Notes: generated by a model not told the origin, from the sequence alone. A stretch of 64,000 bases of DNA from Candidatus Gastranaerophilales bacterium (GCA_944323485.1 CALUSR010000004.1:62001-126000), one strand, 5' to 3'; shown: positions 1 through 9,208, numbered from the stretch's first letter. Translations and numbers: made by a program.

Positions 1-250
1 CCGTTTCTATCTTGCTTGTTGCATGTCTCAAAAATGCAAGAGTGATATCTTCTTTGATAATTCCTGAGCCGTTATCTGCGACTCTTATATCTCGGCAGTC
101 ATTTGAAATTTTAATTTCTATTTTTTTTGAGCCTGCATCAATTGAGTTTTCGACGAGTTCCTTTACAACTGATGATGGTCTTTCTATTACTTCACCTGCT
201 GCTATTTTATTTGATAGGTTTTTATCTAAGAGTTTTATGCGTTTTGTCAT
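1..250 (-). CDS. mutL: DNA mismatch repair protein MutL, N-terminal part (cut by window edge)
   Basis: Only the first 83 codons lie in the window; the rest of the gene runs off the left edge. MutL is the GHKL-type ATPase that links mismatch recognition by MutS to strand incision. The visible residues carry the family's ATPase signatures: [12 protein letters not shown] at residues 14-25, the ELVEN motif with the catalytic glutamate near residue 34, SIDAG, and the DNGSGI nucleotide-binding turn near 59-64. The ATG is at 248-250, two bases after the stop of hydG, so the two genes are probably co-transcribed. No odd residues are seen in this part. The identification is firm; whether the full gene is intact cannot be seen. 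Confidence 0.93.
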   Translation of the reverse strand, partial: MTKRIKLLDKNLSNKIAAGEVIERPSSVVKELVENSIDAGSKKIEIKISNDCRDIRVADNGSGIIKEDITLAFLRHATSKIET

Positions 251-252
251 GT

Positions 253-1632
253 TTAGATGTAGATATCCCTTTCTCCTGACGCTATTTTAGATAGCTTTTC
301 TCTTACATTCTTTTGTATATTTGCATCTTCTATTTCCGATACACGCTGTTCGATGAGTTTTATACCTGCTTCTCTGACGTTTGTTGGAGCGTAGTCATCA
401 AGAAATTCTCTAAAGGTAAGAAGAGCATTTGAGTTGCAGAATCTTTTGATTAGTCCGGGTTTTGCTAAATCCATAAAGTCTTTGCCTACTCTGCCTTTTC
501 TGTAGCAGGCTGTACAAAAACTCGGGGTATAACCATGTTCTATCAACTCCATAATTACCTCAGAGACACTTCTGTGGTCTGCCATCTCAAACTGTTCTGT
601 GCAGTCTTTATAAACTTTATAGCCGCCAGGATTGACTTTTGACTCGGCGCTTATTTGAGATATTCCCAGTTCTAGCAGCTCTCTTCTCAGCTGAGGAGTT
701 TCTCTTGTTGATAGAATCATTCCTGTATAAGGAACTGATAATCTCAAGACTGCTACCAGTTTTTTAAAGTCTTTATCGGTCATCGCAGCCGGTGGATTAT
801 CTGAGAAAGCGACACCTTCAGCGTGCTCTATTCTCGGCACTGATATGGTATGCGGACCGCAGCCGTATTTTTTGTCAAGGTGAGCGGCATGCATCAGTGT
901 TGCTAGTGTTTCATATTTGTAATCGGCAAGTCCGAAGAGAGGCCCTATTCCTACATCGCTGATACCTGCATCCATAGCTCTGTCCATAGCTTCAAGACGC
1001 CATTCGTAGTTTGATTTTTTTCCAGCAGGGTGTGCTTGTATGTAAGTCGGTTTGTGGTATGTTTCCTGAAAGAGCTGATAAGTTCCGATACCAAAAGTGT
1101 TCAGACGTCTGAAATCTTCTACGCTGAGAGGTGCTATGTTGATGTTAATACGTCTTATTTCTCCTTTGAACGCTTTTTCATGATAAATTCTGTCCATAAT
1201 TTCCTGAATATAGTCAAGACCTGCAAGTTTGTAGTCTTCACCAGTCAGGAGGACTATTCTTTTATGTCCGAGTTTCATTATGGCTTTTGCTTCTTCAACA
1301 ACTTCTTCAGGAGTGAGGTGGACTCTTTTTGTTACTTTGTTATCACGTCTGAATGCGCAGTAAACGCAATTATTTGAACAGTAGTTGCTTGCATACAACG
1401 GTGCAAACAGGACGATTCTTTTTCCATAAATCAGCTCTTTGAGTTCTTTTGCTGCTTTAAAAATTTTGTCTAAAAGGATGTCATCTTCGACATTCAATAA
1501 TTTTGCCGATTCTTCCAATGAAATCCCTTTCATATGAAGAGCCTTATCGAGAATTTCTTCAACTTCGCCAGATTTTGGCTTTTTATCCATTAACTCTTGT
1601 ATAAGACTGTCGTCGATGATTTGTTCCGCCAT
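253..1632 (-). CDS. hydG: [FeFe]-hydrogenase maturase HydG (tyrosine lyase)
   Basis: HydG is a radical-SAM enzyme that cleaves tyrosine to give the CO and cyanide ligands of the [FeFe]-hydrogenase H-cluster. The 459-residue protein has the radical-SAM motif C-x3-C-x2-C at C85, C89 and C92. Near the C-terminus C373, C376 and C399 form C-x2-C-x22-C, the auxiliary-cluster motif that separates HydG from the thiamine enzyme ThiH. Length is normal. The ATG at 1630-1632 has an AAAGGGGG ribosome site just upstream. It is followed directly by mutL. The gene implies an [FeFe] hydrogenase with HydE and HydF elsewhere in the genome and hence an anaerobic, hydrogen-evolving metabolism; none of those partners is in this window. 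Confidence 0.95.
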   Translation of the reverse strand: MAEQIIDDSLIQELMDKKPKSGEVEEILDKALHMKGISLEESAKLLNVEDDILLDKIFKAAKELKELIYGKRIVLFAPLYASNYCSNNCVYCAFRRDNKVTKRVHLTPEEVVEEAKAIMKLGHKRIVLLTGEDYKLAGLDYIQEIMDRIYHEKAFKGEIRRININIAPLSVEDFRRLNTFGIGTYQLFQETYHKPTYIQAHPAGKKSNYEWRLEAMDRAMDAGISDVGIGPLFGLADYKYETLATLMHAAHLDKKYGCGPHTISVPRIEHAEGVAFSDNPPAAMTDKDFKKLVAVLRLSVPYTGMILSTRETPQLRRELLELGISQISAESKVNPGGYKVYKDCTEQFEMADHRSVSEVIMELIEHGYTPSFCTACYRKGRVGKDFMDLAKPGLIKRFCNSNALLTFREFLDDYAPTNVREAGIKLIEQRVSEIEDANIQKNVREKLSKIASGERDIYI

Positions 1633-1796
1633 AATTCCGTCCCCCTTTGGTATATGAATTTATTCAAATATCTGATATAATTATAGAGCTAAAATTAAAA
1701 AGATTAAATAAAACAAAGAAAATATTAAGATTTTAAGATTTATAGCAAGTTTATTTTTTTACAAACTTTATTCAGCGTGAAAGGAAGGGATGAGCT

Positions 1797-2042
1797 ATGA
1801 TGATAGATGCAATAAATCCTTTGATGTCTTTTAGAGGAAAGTACAGGGTTGAAGTTCCTGAAAATAAGGATGACAAGTCGGATTTGATATCTCTCTCAAA
1901 AGACGCTGATGATTACGGGCTTATTATGGAAGGAATAGGGCTCGGTAACAGTTTTGTTGAAGTTGATATGCCGGATGAAGAAGACGAATCTTTTGAAACA
2001 TCTATGAGAATCAAAGGTTTACACTTTGAAAAAATAGCTTAG
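1797..2042 (+). CDS. Small conserved-type protein of unknown function with N-terminal 'SFRG' motif
   Basis: An 81-residue acidic protein I cannot assign to a family. It starts at tandem ATG codons (1797 and 1800) with a good AAGGAAGGGA ribosome site 6 bases upstream, which supports real translation. Residues 10-15 read M-S-F-R-G-K, similar to the F-x-G motif near the start of two other proteins in the window (4053-4382 and 36643-37731). The rest is rich in Asp and Glu with no signal peptide or membrane segment. It lies between the divergent hydG promoter region and the unknown gene upstream of era. Function is not inferable from sequence alone. Confidence 0.6.
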   Translation: MMIDAINPLMSFRGKYRVEVPENKDDKSDLISLSKDADDYGLIMEGIGLGNSFVEVDMPDEEDESFETSMRIKGLHFEKIA

Positions 2043-2134
2043 TCTTTATTTTTAGAAATTTGTTGGATGAATATTCTTAATATATGCCTTTTTATGTATA
2101 ATTAAATAAATTCTACAAAGAAGGAAATATTTTT

Positions 2135-3010
2135 ATGCAAGAAAAAGATATATTAGAAGATGCTCAGGTAAAATTTCAAAAACTCTGTGAGATGGCAAAT
2201 GAGCTGAATGAGGGAATTGTTCAGGATGGAGATCATACTGCAAGACAGTTTGTTTTAACTGCCGTATTAAAATCAGACAACAGATTTTTGTACGAAATAA
2301 TGGAAGAGGCACTTTTTGATGATAACTATCAAGATACACTGAAGACAATTATATCGGGGATTTTCCTTAATAAAAAGAAACATCAAATTTTGTCGAAATT
2401 TGTTGATAAAACAATAGGTTCGGATTGCTTGATGGATGAATCTTTTGAGAAGAAAGAAGGACTCATTCTTGCATCTGAAGGAATTGTTGATGCGCTCAGG
2501 GATGATGTTGCCGATGATAAAGATTATTATATTAATGTATTAAAAAAAGCTTATATAGCGGCATGCAAGCAGGATAATGATTTGAGGCTTGCCGATAATA
2601 TGCTTCAGCGTTTTATAAATATTCTTCCTAAAAAATCTTCTTATATTGATGAGATGCTGAAAGATATTATTAAAGACAAATCTCTTGAGCTTAATCCGAA
2701 ACTGGTGGCTGTTGAGGTGTTATCCCGTTCTTTAGGGCCGGAATTTTTTGAACATATTTCCGATATTGTCTATAACATAGATGAGTATACGAATAATAAT
2801 ATAGAAAAACTCTATATGCTTGATGTTACAACAAAAGCGCTGAATGCATTCAGTGCTGAGATGTCAACAAAAGAGATGAGAGATATTGTCGCTTTTTTGT
2901 CATCTGTTGAATTCAAGCTGACGGATGGTGATGAGTATGCACAGGCAATAATAAACAGAATCAGGAAAAGAATAAAAAATATAAATGACAGATTTAACTC
3001 TGTTAACTAA
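2135..3010 (+). CDS. Unknown predicted all-helical cytoplasmic protein upstream of era
   Basis: A 291-residue protein with no motif I recognise. The sequence is highly charged and reads as a succession of amphipathic helices, with no signal peptide and no membrane segment, so a HEAT- or TPR-like helical scaffold is possible but unproven. The ATG at 2135 follows an AAGGAAA ribosome site. An extended -10-like element (TGTATAAT, ending 2102) lies about 30 bases upstream of the start, so a promoter may sit here. The gene ends 12 bases before era and is presumably co-transcribed with it, which weakly suggests a role near ribosome assembly or a housekeeping process. Confidence 0.65.
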   Translation: MQEKDILEDAQVKFQKLCEMANELNEGIVQDGDHTARQFVLTAVLKSDNRFLYEIMEEALFDDNYQDTLKTIISGIFLNKKKHQILSKFVDKTIGSDCLMDESFEKKEGLILASEGIVDALRDDVADDKDYYINVLKKAYIAACKQDNDLRLADNMLQRFINILPKKSSYIDEMLKDIIKDKSLELNPKLVAVEVLSRSLGPEFFEHISDIVYNIDEYTNNNIEKLYMLDVTTKALNAFSAEMSTKEMRDIVAFLSSVEFKLTDGDEYAQAIINRIRKRIKNINDRFNSVN

Positions 3011-3022
3011 AAAGGGTGAAAT

Positions 3023-3916
3023 ATGGCATATAAATCAGGTTTTGTAACAATTATAGGACGCCCGAATGTCGGGAAATCAACTCTGTTGAATAAAATTATC
3101 GGACAGAAAATTGTTATAACAAGTGATAAAGCTCAGACAACAAGAGAAAGACTCAGAGGAATTTATACATCTGAAAAAGGTCAAATTGTTTTTATTGATA
3201 CTCCGGGTGTTCACAAACCGTTGAATAAACTCGGAGAATTCCTTCTTGAGGAAACAAAACTTGCTGTTCCTGATGCAGATGTAATTTTGTTTATGGTTGA
3301 TGGGAAAGAACCTGCAGGAGCAGGGGATAAGTGGATTGCAAAAAATATTTTGCAGACGAATATTCCTATTATTCTTGTTGTTAATAAAGTTGATACCATA
3401 AAAAATGTATCGGAGAGAGATTTGAATGTTGTAACTTACAGAGAACTCTTTGATAATCTAAAGATTCCTGTCGTAAAAGTATCCGCAAAAACAGGCAGAA
3501 ATATTGATACCCTTATAAAGAATATTTATGCAAAACTGCCTGAGGGAATAGCCATGTATGATGAGGATGAAGTTACGGATCAGAATATGCGTGAAATTGC
3601 AAAAGAGATAATCAGAGAAAAAATACTCAGATTGACTCAAGATGAAATTCCACACAGCGTTGCCGTAAAAATTGATCTTTTTGAAGAGAAAAAAACTTTG
3701 ACAAAGATTTCAGCAACAATTTTTGTTGAGCAGGATTCTCAAAAGCTGATAGTTGTCGGCAAACAGGGTCAGATGATAAAAAAAATCGGAGAATACGCAA
3801 GAGTCGAACTTGAGAATATGATAGGGAGAAAAGTTTTTCTTGAATTATTTGTAAAAGTTAAAAAAAATTGGAGAAAAAGGCAAGACAATTTGAAAAATTT
3901 GGGGTATAATAATTAG
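3023..3916 (+). CDS. era: GTPase Era (30S ribosome assembly)
   Basis: Era is an essential GTPase that binds 16S rRNA near its 3' end and checks maturation of the small ribosomal subunit. The 297 residues show G1 (GRPNVGKS, about residues 12-19), G3 (DTPG, about 59-62), G4 (NKVD, about 121-124) and G5 (SAK, about 152-154), then the C-terminal KH RNA-binding domain with the V-G-K-Q-G-Q-M-I-K-K-I-G loop near residue 248. Length is typical of Era. It starts 12 bases after the preceding unknown gene, with GGGTG as ribosome site. No abnormality is seen. Confidence 0.97.
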   Translation: MAYKSGFVTIIGRPNVGKSTLLNKIIGQKIVITSDKAQTTRERLRGIYTSEKGQIVFIDTPGVHKPLNKLGEFLLEETKLAVPDADVILFMVDGKEPAGAGDKWIAKNILQTNIPIILVVNKVDTIKNVSERDLNVVTYRELFDNLKIPVVKVSAKTGRNIDTLIKNIYAKLPEGIAMYDEDEVTDQNMREIAKEIIREKILRLTQDEIPHSVAVKIDLFEEKKTLTKISATIFVEQDSQKLIVVGKQGQMIKKIGEYARVELENMIGRKVFLELFVKVKKNWRKRQDNLKNLGYNN

Positions 3917-4052
3917 ACTTGATTATAAATAAAAAATTATGTGTAGTTATGTAACATTTTCTGTTTTTTGGTGTAAAAAAAGCAAATTTATAAATTCAGG
4001 ATATTTATATATTCAGAAGTGAAAAGTTATATTATTTAATGGAGGCTCATAT

Positions 4053-4382
4053 ATGAATATTTCAAGAATGCAGTGTGCAGGATGCGAACCTAAGTCTCTT
4101 GCTTTTGAAGGAAGGAAAAAACATTCAACTGCTGCGAAGAAAATTGCTACAGGTGTTGCTGTAGTCGGTGCTGTTGCAGGCGGTACTTATTTGGTAAAAA
4201 GCGGCAAAGCAAAACAATTGCTCGACCAAATTACAGGTTCTGATGCATTCAAAGGGATTACAAAATTTGTAGGTGATACGGCACGTAAAGTCGGTGAGTT
4301 TTTCACAAGTATCCCTGAAAAAATGTCAAACTTGGGAGAAAGAATCAAAAATATTTTGCCGACAAGAGCTCCCAAAGCGTAA
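4053..4382 (+). CDS. Small Ala/Gly-rich protein of unknown function with N-terminal 'FEG' motif
   Basis: A 109-residue basic protein with no recognised family. Residues 17-21 read L-A-F-E-G, followed by a Lys/His-rich stretch, matching the N-terminal F-x-G pattern of the proteins at 1797 and 36643. A mildly hydrophobic Gly/Ala/Val segment (about residues 32-49) could insert in or lie on a membrane; the rest looks amphipathic, and proline is scarce until the very end. A clear GGAGG ribosome site precedes the ATG at 4053, and a strong terminator follows, so it appears to be a stand-alone expressed gene. Function unknown. Confidence 0.6.
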   Translation: MNISRMQCAGCEPKSLAFEGRKKHSTAAKKIATGVAVVGAVAGGTYLVKSGKAKQLLDQITGSDAFKGITKFVGDTARKVGEFFTSIPEKMSNLGERIKNILPTRAPKA

Positions 4383-4401
4383 TTAACATTTTTATTTTAT
4401 T

Positions 4402-4432
4402 AAAAAGAGCCTGTATTTACAGGCTCTTTTTG
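4402..4432. terminator. Bidirectional intrinsic terminator between converging genes
   Basis: Stem AAAAAGAGCCTGT / ACAGGCTCTTTTT with a short TATTT-like loop. It is flanked by A and T runs on both sides, so it can end the 4053-4382 transcript on the plus strand and the patatin transcript on the minus strand. Confidence 0.85.
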
Positions 4433-4450
4433 TTTTGTATATTGTTGCAT

Positions 4451-5557
4451 TTATAACGATTCTTTTTCGCTTTCTTCAATCAGTTTTACCAGCTCATCAA
4501 GTTCTTTTCTGTGATCCTGTATATACTGGTCAGCTATTCTGTTGAGGTTTTCGAGATTATCTTTTGATGTATCGTCAGGCTCATTGTTGAACTTGTCATA
4601 TTTCTTGTGGTACACGGGTTGTAATCTTACATATTTGTCGTCTTTATCATAAGTTGTGAGTTTTTCTATGTATTCACTGTTTGCGTTTGCCGTACCATCA
4701 AGCATAAAAACGATTGTTGGGAGGATAAAACGAACAAAACCCCATCCCTGCATTCTGTTATAGCTGTATCTTTCTTTTTGCTGATATCCAGCACCAAGAG
4801 AAACAAGAAGAATTTTTGCATCCGGGTATAACAACTTTGCCTCTGTATAAGCATACATAGACGGGTTTTTGGCAGCAAGTCCTCCGTCAATCAGAGTGTG
4901 CTCTCTATTTTCGTTATCTTTGAATAAAACAGGGTCAAAATAAAACGGAGATATGCTTGTTGCCATACCGGCATCTTTCATCAATGCATGACTGACTTTT
5001 TTATCATATGTTTTGAAACAAAATGGTTTTGTCACTTGAGTATCAAAGCTTATAACAAGAGCATTTCCAGGTGCATCAGACATTTTGAGGTCTTGAAAAC
5101 GGTTTTCCATTGCTGTTTCGATATTTTTTCTCGGGTATGCGGGTTTGAAGAGCTGGACTGTTCTTTTCCCTATTACTCTTGATAACGGGCGCGGTTTGAA
5201 AATTGTCTGGGCATCCTCTTCAACGAGCTTTATAATTTCAGCTGCCGAATATTTGCTTTTTGTCGGATCATTTTCATCCGGGATTGAAAAATAAAGCGAC
5301 ATCAAACCGCCTGATGAGGTTCCTGATATCAAATCAAACAATTCTGTTGTTCTTTTTCCTGTTTTGGTTTCAATATAATCAAGAATTTTTAAAGTGATGA
5401 TTGATTTGATTCCACCTCCATCAAGAGCCAGTATTCTGACTGTTTTGGGTGATTTTGGATGCGGAAGTGCAAAAGCATACCCTGTAGAAAAAGTACAGAG
5501 TATAAGAAATATTGTGAATAATTTAAAAATAAAAAGATTTGTTCTGAGTCCTCTCAT
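4451..5557 (-). CDS. Secreted patatin-like phospholipase
   Basis: Patatin-family lipid acyl hydrolase using a Ser-Asp dyad. After an N-terminal signal peptide (basic start, hydrophobic core about residues 9-28, A-x-A-like region near 29-31) come the glycine-rich oxyanion-hole motif DGGGIK (about 46-51), the nucleophile elbow GTSSGG (about 84-89) and the catalytic-aspartate motif DGG (in I-D-G-G-L-A-A-K-N-P, about 224). All the essential residues are present. At 368 residues it is near the usual length. The ATG at 5555-5557 has an AGGAG site about 9 bases upstream. It is monocistronic, between a terminator and a divergent acyltransferase gene. Substrate is unknown; membrane or host lipids are possible for an exported enzyme. 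Confidence 0.85.
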   Translation of the reverse strand: MRGLRTNLFIFKLFTIFLILCTFSTGYAFALPHPKSPKTVRILALDGGGIKSIITLKILDYIETKTGKRTTELFDLISGTSSGGLMSLYFSIPDENDPTKSKYSAAEIIKLVEEDAQTIFKPRPLSRVIGKRTVQLFKPAYPRKNIETAMENRFQDLKMSDAPGNALVISFDTQVTKPFCFKTYDKKVSHALMKDAGMATSISPFYFDPVLFKDNENREHTLIDGGLAAKNPSMYAYTEAKLLYPDAKILLVSLGAGYQQKERYSYNRMQGWGFVRFILPTIVFMLDGTANANSEYIEKLTTYDKDDKYVRLQPVYHKKYDKFNNEPDDTSKDNLENLNRIADQYIQDHRKELDELVKLIEESEKESL

Positions 5558-5700
5558 TTTTTCATACTCCTATTCTCCCTCTAATAAAATATTATACATA
5601 AAGAAATATTTTTAAGACGGCGTTTTTTACAAATAATTAAGTCCGCTATGTCTTGTTGTGTGATTTATTAATCATAAAAATACTCTACTATACATATGTT

Positions 5701-6498
5701 ATGACTCAGGCAGAAATATTATACGACTACACCCCACCGTCAATTCTCAAAAATGATAAAACTTTTATTCCGGCTAAAGTAAATCGTTTTGTGGCTTTTG
5801 CGTTTTATCATATTTTTGAGCATATGATAAAAAATAATTTTGCATCTATCAGAATGAAAAATCTCAGATATTATAATCTTCGGGATAAAAATAAAGCTAA
5901 CATTTTCTATGCCCCGCATCAGTGCTGGTGGGACGGTCCTGTCGGTTATTATCTCAGCCAGAAAGTGTTCAAAACAAACATAAGAATTATGGTAGAAGAC
6001 TTGAGCAGTTTTCCTATTTTATCAGGAATAGGCTGCTTCTCGGTTTCAAAAAGCAATCCTTCGCTTGCCGTAAAATCATTGAAATATGTAATTTCTTTTT
6101 TGAAAGAACAAACAGGTTCACTGTGGATTTTTCCTCAGGGAATGATAAAACCTCCTGATTTTCGTCCTGTATCGTTTGCGTCAGGAATGTCTTATATTGC
6201 CCAGCAAATGGATGGCATAAACTTATTCCCGCTTTCTTTCAGATATGAGTTTTTGAGGTGCGAACAGCCTGAAATTTTGGTTGAACTCGGAAAACCCATT
6301 CTGCTCAAGAAGCCAATCAAAGATAGAAAGAAATTCAACTCATTTTTGGAAAAAAACTTTGAAGAAAATTTGAACGCTCAAAGACTGGATATTTCTCAGG
6401 GCAAACTCGATAATTATGTAAAAATTCTCGAAAGACATGAGCCGATACTCCGTCGTATAGAGAAGAAATTGAAATCTTATGATAAATGGCGGGCATGA
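5701..6498 (+). CDS. Lysophospholipid acyltransferase (PlsC-like family)
   Basis: Family of 1-acylglycerol-phosphate acyltransferases, which add an acyl chain to a lysophospholipid at the inner membrane. The H-x4-D catalytic motif is present as H-Q-C-W-W-D (about residues 77-82 from this start), and the later F-P-Q-G segment (about 144-147) stands at the position of the E-G-T substrate-binding motif, so that block is divergent. I chose ATG 5701 because the longer reading frame begins with TTG at 5653 without a ribosome site. Length (265 residues) is normal. It is transcribed away from the secreted patatin, so both lipid enzymes share an upstream region. True substrate uncertain; other PLSC-domain roles such as glycolipid acylation are possible. 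Confidence 0.8.
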   Translation: MTQAEILYDYTPPSILKNDKTFIPAKVNRFVAFAFYHIFEHMIKNNFASIRMKNLRYYNLRDKNKANIFYAPHQCWWDGPVGYYLSQKVFKTNIRIMVEDLSSFPILSGIGCFSVSKSNPSLAVKSLKYVISFLKEQTGSLWIFPQGMIKPPDFRPVSFASGMSYIAQQMDGINLFPLSFRYEFLRCEQPEILVELGKPILLKKPIKDRKKFNSFLEKNFEENLNAQRLDISQGKLDNYVKILERHEPILRRIEKKLKSYDKWRA

Positions 6499-6608
6499 GT
6501 TTTGATTGAAAATCCCTGAAAACTTTATTCTGTGTATCTTTTATATAGTATTCACTTTATTTTTTTTGCTGTTATAATTATCACTGAGGCAGAATAAAGG
6601 TAAAAAAA

Positions 6609-8900
6609 ATGAGTTTAACTTGTATGACTGAATCAACTGAATTATTGGAAAAAATGTTGTTCGATATGTACGAACAAAAAACACCTGACTATATTAAGAA
6701 CAGAAAACTTATTAATTTTGATGATAAGAATGAAATAAGTTTTATTTTGAAAAAAGAATATCTCTATCCTTATGATGAATTTTCAAATCCCGAAGGGTTG
6801 GGACTGCTTGATTGGTTTGCAGAATATGAAAAAGAAGCAAGAGTTTCAACAGCAGGCATCAGAGGACCTCAGAATATTCTATATCCTACAGATACAAGAT
6901 TCCCGATTAATGCTATAGGTATTATTATTGCTACACTTGCAAAGGGGCTTGTTGCAAAAGAAAAATATCCTAATAAAGAACTGCATAAACTGGCAGCTTG
7001 CGAGGTGAGATACAATTCTCAACTCTATCTTGATTTGATAAGCCGGGTTCAGGCTGCTTTGGGAATAACAACACATATCCCTTCAGGTAGAGATACTATT
7101 CCTATCTGGATGGCATCATTCCTTGTATTTAAACTTGATTTGCTTGGAGGGGAATATATTACCTCAAGCCATGGTATAAGTGTTAAAAATGCTACAAAAG
7201 ATTTGAATAATCAAGGCAGCCAGTATTTACCCGAGGAGTCTATGGCATTCATTGAAAAAATCAGAGAAATTTTTTCAATAGTAGAAGAAACAGGCTCTTA
7301 TGAAATTAAACTTGCTGCAGAAGACAGCGCATATATTGATGAACATCTTATGGAGCAGTTGAATAACGGTGTTGACCTCTATGTCGACTATTTGAAAAAT
7401 GGTGTTGCAAATGCAGAAAACCTCGAATCAATCAAAAGCATACAAAACAGGGTTATCATTGAGAATGTAGGAGGGTCTGCCTATAAGACTCTCAGCAAAG
7501 TGCTGATGAAACTCGGTATCAGCAACGAATTTCAGTGGTTTAATAAAGAAGAATCACCATTCTTTCATGGAATAGGAAAATATTCAAAAGATCCTGACGG
7601 CAGAGAAACGTTCTATGACTACTCTGCAGATGCAACCGTTGTAAAACAGCACAGAGACGGGTCTGTATTTATGCCTGTTATCGAAACAATGAACTATGAA
7701 AAGAAACTGAAAGATAAACCTATCGGAACGGTTGTTCTGATTACTGATCCTGACCATGACAGATTGACTATTGTTCAGGTTGAATCAAGAGAAAGAGCTC
7801 AGGAACTCTCAAAACTCGGTATTCAATATATTCCTTTAAACGGAACAAGACTTCTTGCTGTTTATTCTGCAAATCAGGCATTCCTGATGATTATGGATTT
7901 CTGGACAAAACAGCTCAAAGCAAAAGGTCTTTTTGATAATCACCCGAGATTTATCATCAAAACAACAGCTTCATCTATGGCGTGGGATGAGTGGGCTGCG
8001 AAAGAAGGCATCAAAGTTGTCAATGTCCCTGTAGGCTTCAAAGAAATTGCAGGTATAATGAAGAAAGTCGAAAAACAAATTTCAGAAAATCCTGAAAAAG
8101 ATGTTATCGTTAGAGATGTCTTCGGCGAAGAAATTAATCTCGGAGTTAATCCCCGTATGATATTCGGCGGAGAAGAATCAGGCGGTATGATTATCGGTGC
8201 AGAAGAACTTATTCGTTCAAACAGCGGTCGTATAGCAATTGCTATGAGAGAAAAAAGTGCAACGGAGGCGATTGTTGTTGCCTCAGCTCTTGTAGGTCAT
8301 ATTCAGAAATATGATTTAAATCTTGCTGATTACCTCAGCGAGTTGTTCTCAAAAAATAATATCATCGCAAGATTTGATGTAAGAGAGGATATCTCTTACT
8401 ACAACGAAAGCGAGCCTGATATAGACAAGCTTAAAGCTGCAAAAAGAGAGGGAGAGCAAAGAAGAATCGATAATGATTTGTTCTATTTATCTTTAGCTAT
8501 GGCAAAAAGAGAAAATCTGATGACGATGAATGCAGTAAGAAATATTCTCAACTTTACCTTCCCTCAGCTTGATTTCTCAAATCTTGAGGATATCAAATTT
8601 GTCGGTGATGGTACGTATTTGAAATTTAGTGATAAATTTATTGAAATCAGACCATCGGGTACTGATGCAAAAACAAAAGCGTATGGCGGCGGTCGTGACA
8701 GAGATGAGATTGTCCGTTATGCAAATGCTCTTGCAAACTATTCAGGTTCAAGAAATGATGTTTATAACAAATACATCAGAGATCAGTACTATAATAATGT
8801 AAAAGAAGAGTCGCTTAATACTTATCAAAAATGGTCAGATGACGGTATGCCTGAAGAAAATTTTGAGGTACCTGATTATTCTGAAACATTGAAGTATTAA
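6609..8900 (+). CDS. Phosphohexomutase family protein (phosphoglucomutase/phosphomannomutase-like), large and atypical
   Basis: Interconverts hexose 1- and 6-phosphates in the alpha-D-phosphohexomutase family. Recognisable blocks in order: substrate loop S-T-A-G-I-R-G (about residue 80), active-site serine region T-S-S-H-G (about 187), metal loop D-P-D-H-D-R (about 380-385), sugar-specificity loop G-G-E-E-S-G-G (about 521-527) and the phosphate-binding loop R-P-S-G-T-D (about 682-687). At 763 residues it is far longer than the usual 450-580, with inserts before and between domains. The usual active-site string T-A-S-H-N-P is here T-S-S-H-G-I, which keeps Ser and His but loses N-P. It precedes manC by 390 bases and may supply mannose-1-phosphate or glucose-1-phosphate; specificity cannot be read from sequence. 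Confidence 0.85.
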   Translation: MSLTCMTESTELLEKMLFDMYEQKTPDYIKNRKLINFDDKNEISFILKKEYLYPYDEFSNPEGLGLLDWFAEYEKEARVSTAGIRGPQNILYPTDTRFPINAIGIIIATLAKGLVAKEKYPNKELHKLAACEVRYNSQLYLDLISRVQAALGITTHIPSGRDTIPIWMASFLVFKLDLLGGEYITSSHGISVKNATKDLNNQGSQYLPEESMAFIEKIREIFSIVEETGSYEIKLAAEDSAYIDEHLMEQLNNGVDLYVDYLKNGVANAENLESIKSIQNRVIIENVGGSAYKTLSKVLMKLGISNEFQWFNKEESPFFHGIGKYSKDPDGRETFYDYSADATVVKQHRDGSVFMPVIETMNYEKKLKDKPIGTVVLITDPDHDRLTIVQVESRERAQELSKLGIQYIPLNGTRLLAVYSANQAFLMIMDFWTKQLKAKGLFDNHPRFIIKTTASSMAWDEWAAKEGIKVVNVPVGFKEIAGIMKKVEKQISENPEKDVIVRDVFGEEINLGVNPRMIFGGEESGGMIIGAEELIRSNSGRIAIAMREKSATEAIVVASALVGHIQKYDLNLADYLSELFSKNNIIARFDVREDISYYNESEPDIDKLKAAKREGEQRRIDNDLFYLSLAMAKRENLMTMNAVRNILNFTFPQLDFSNLEDIKFVGDGTYLKFSDKFIEIRPSGTDAKTKAYGGGRDRDEIVRYANALANYSGSRNDVYNKYIRDQYYNNVKEESLNTYQKWSDDGMPEENFEVPDYSETLKY

Positions 8901-8922
8901 GAAATTTTAATATATTTTACAC

Positions 8923-8960
8923 AAAAGACCTGCCTGAAACACGCTCGGGAAGGTCTTTTT
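8923..8960 (+). terminator. Intrinsic terminator after the phosphohexomutase gene
   Basis: Stem AAAAGACCT / AGGTCTTTT around a GC-containing loop, followed by a T run. It lies 23 bases after the stop codon at 8898-8900. Confidence 0.75.
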
Positions 8961-9046
8961 GTATGGACTAAACCACCTGGATGATGAAATAAAATGCACA
9001 ATAGCTAAAATAAAAACAGGAAGAGGATTTTTAGTAGGGGAATAAT

Positions 9047-9208
9047 ATGAAAAAACATGTAAATACGGTTCTTGATAACTATACAGCTACGGAGAATGTG
9101 ACTATTATGACGGCATGGAAAAATCAACATCCTTTAATGCAATGGTGGTTAATATTATCGGCTTTTGCTTATTTGGGCGGGTCAATTATTTTATTTGTTA
9201 ATTTTTAA
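9047..9208 (+). CDS. Small single-pass membrane protein (53 residues)
   Basis: A short open frame from ATG 9047 to TAA 9208 with a good AGGGGAA ribosome site. The first 30 residues are polar; residues about 33-52 (starting W-W-L-I-L and ending I-L-F-V) form one hydrophobic helix, so it is probably a small inner-membrane protein. It sits alone between a terminator and manC, with its own AT-rich upstream region. No family recognised. The evidence is the ribosome site, the coherent hydrophobic helix and the lack of any other use for this gap; it remains a prediction. Confidence 0.5.
   Translation: MKKHVNTVLDNYTATENVTIMTAWKNQHPLMQWWLILSAFAYLGGSIILFVNF

Noticed and set aside
253-1632. ThiH (thiamine tyrosine lyase) as the identity of the radical-SAM protein
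   Set aside because: The C-terminal C-x2-C-x22-C auxiliary-cluster motif is that of HydG.
5653-5700. Longer start (TTG) for the acyltransferase
   Set aside because: No ribosome site; the stretch adds a non-family hydrophobic segment, and ATG 5701 fits the family better.
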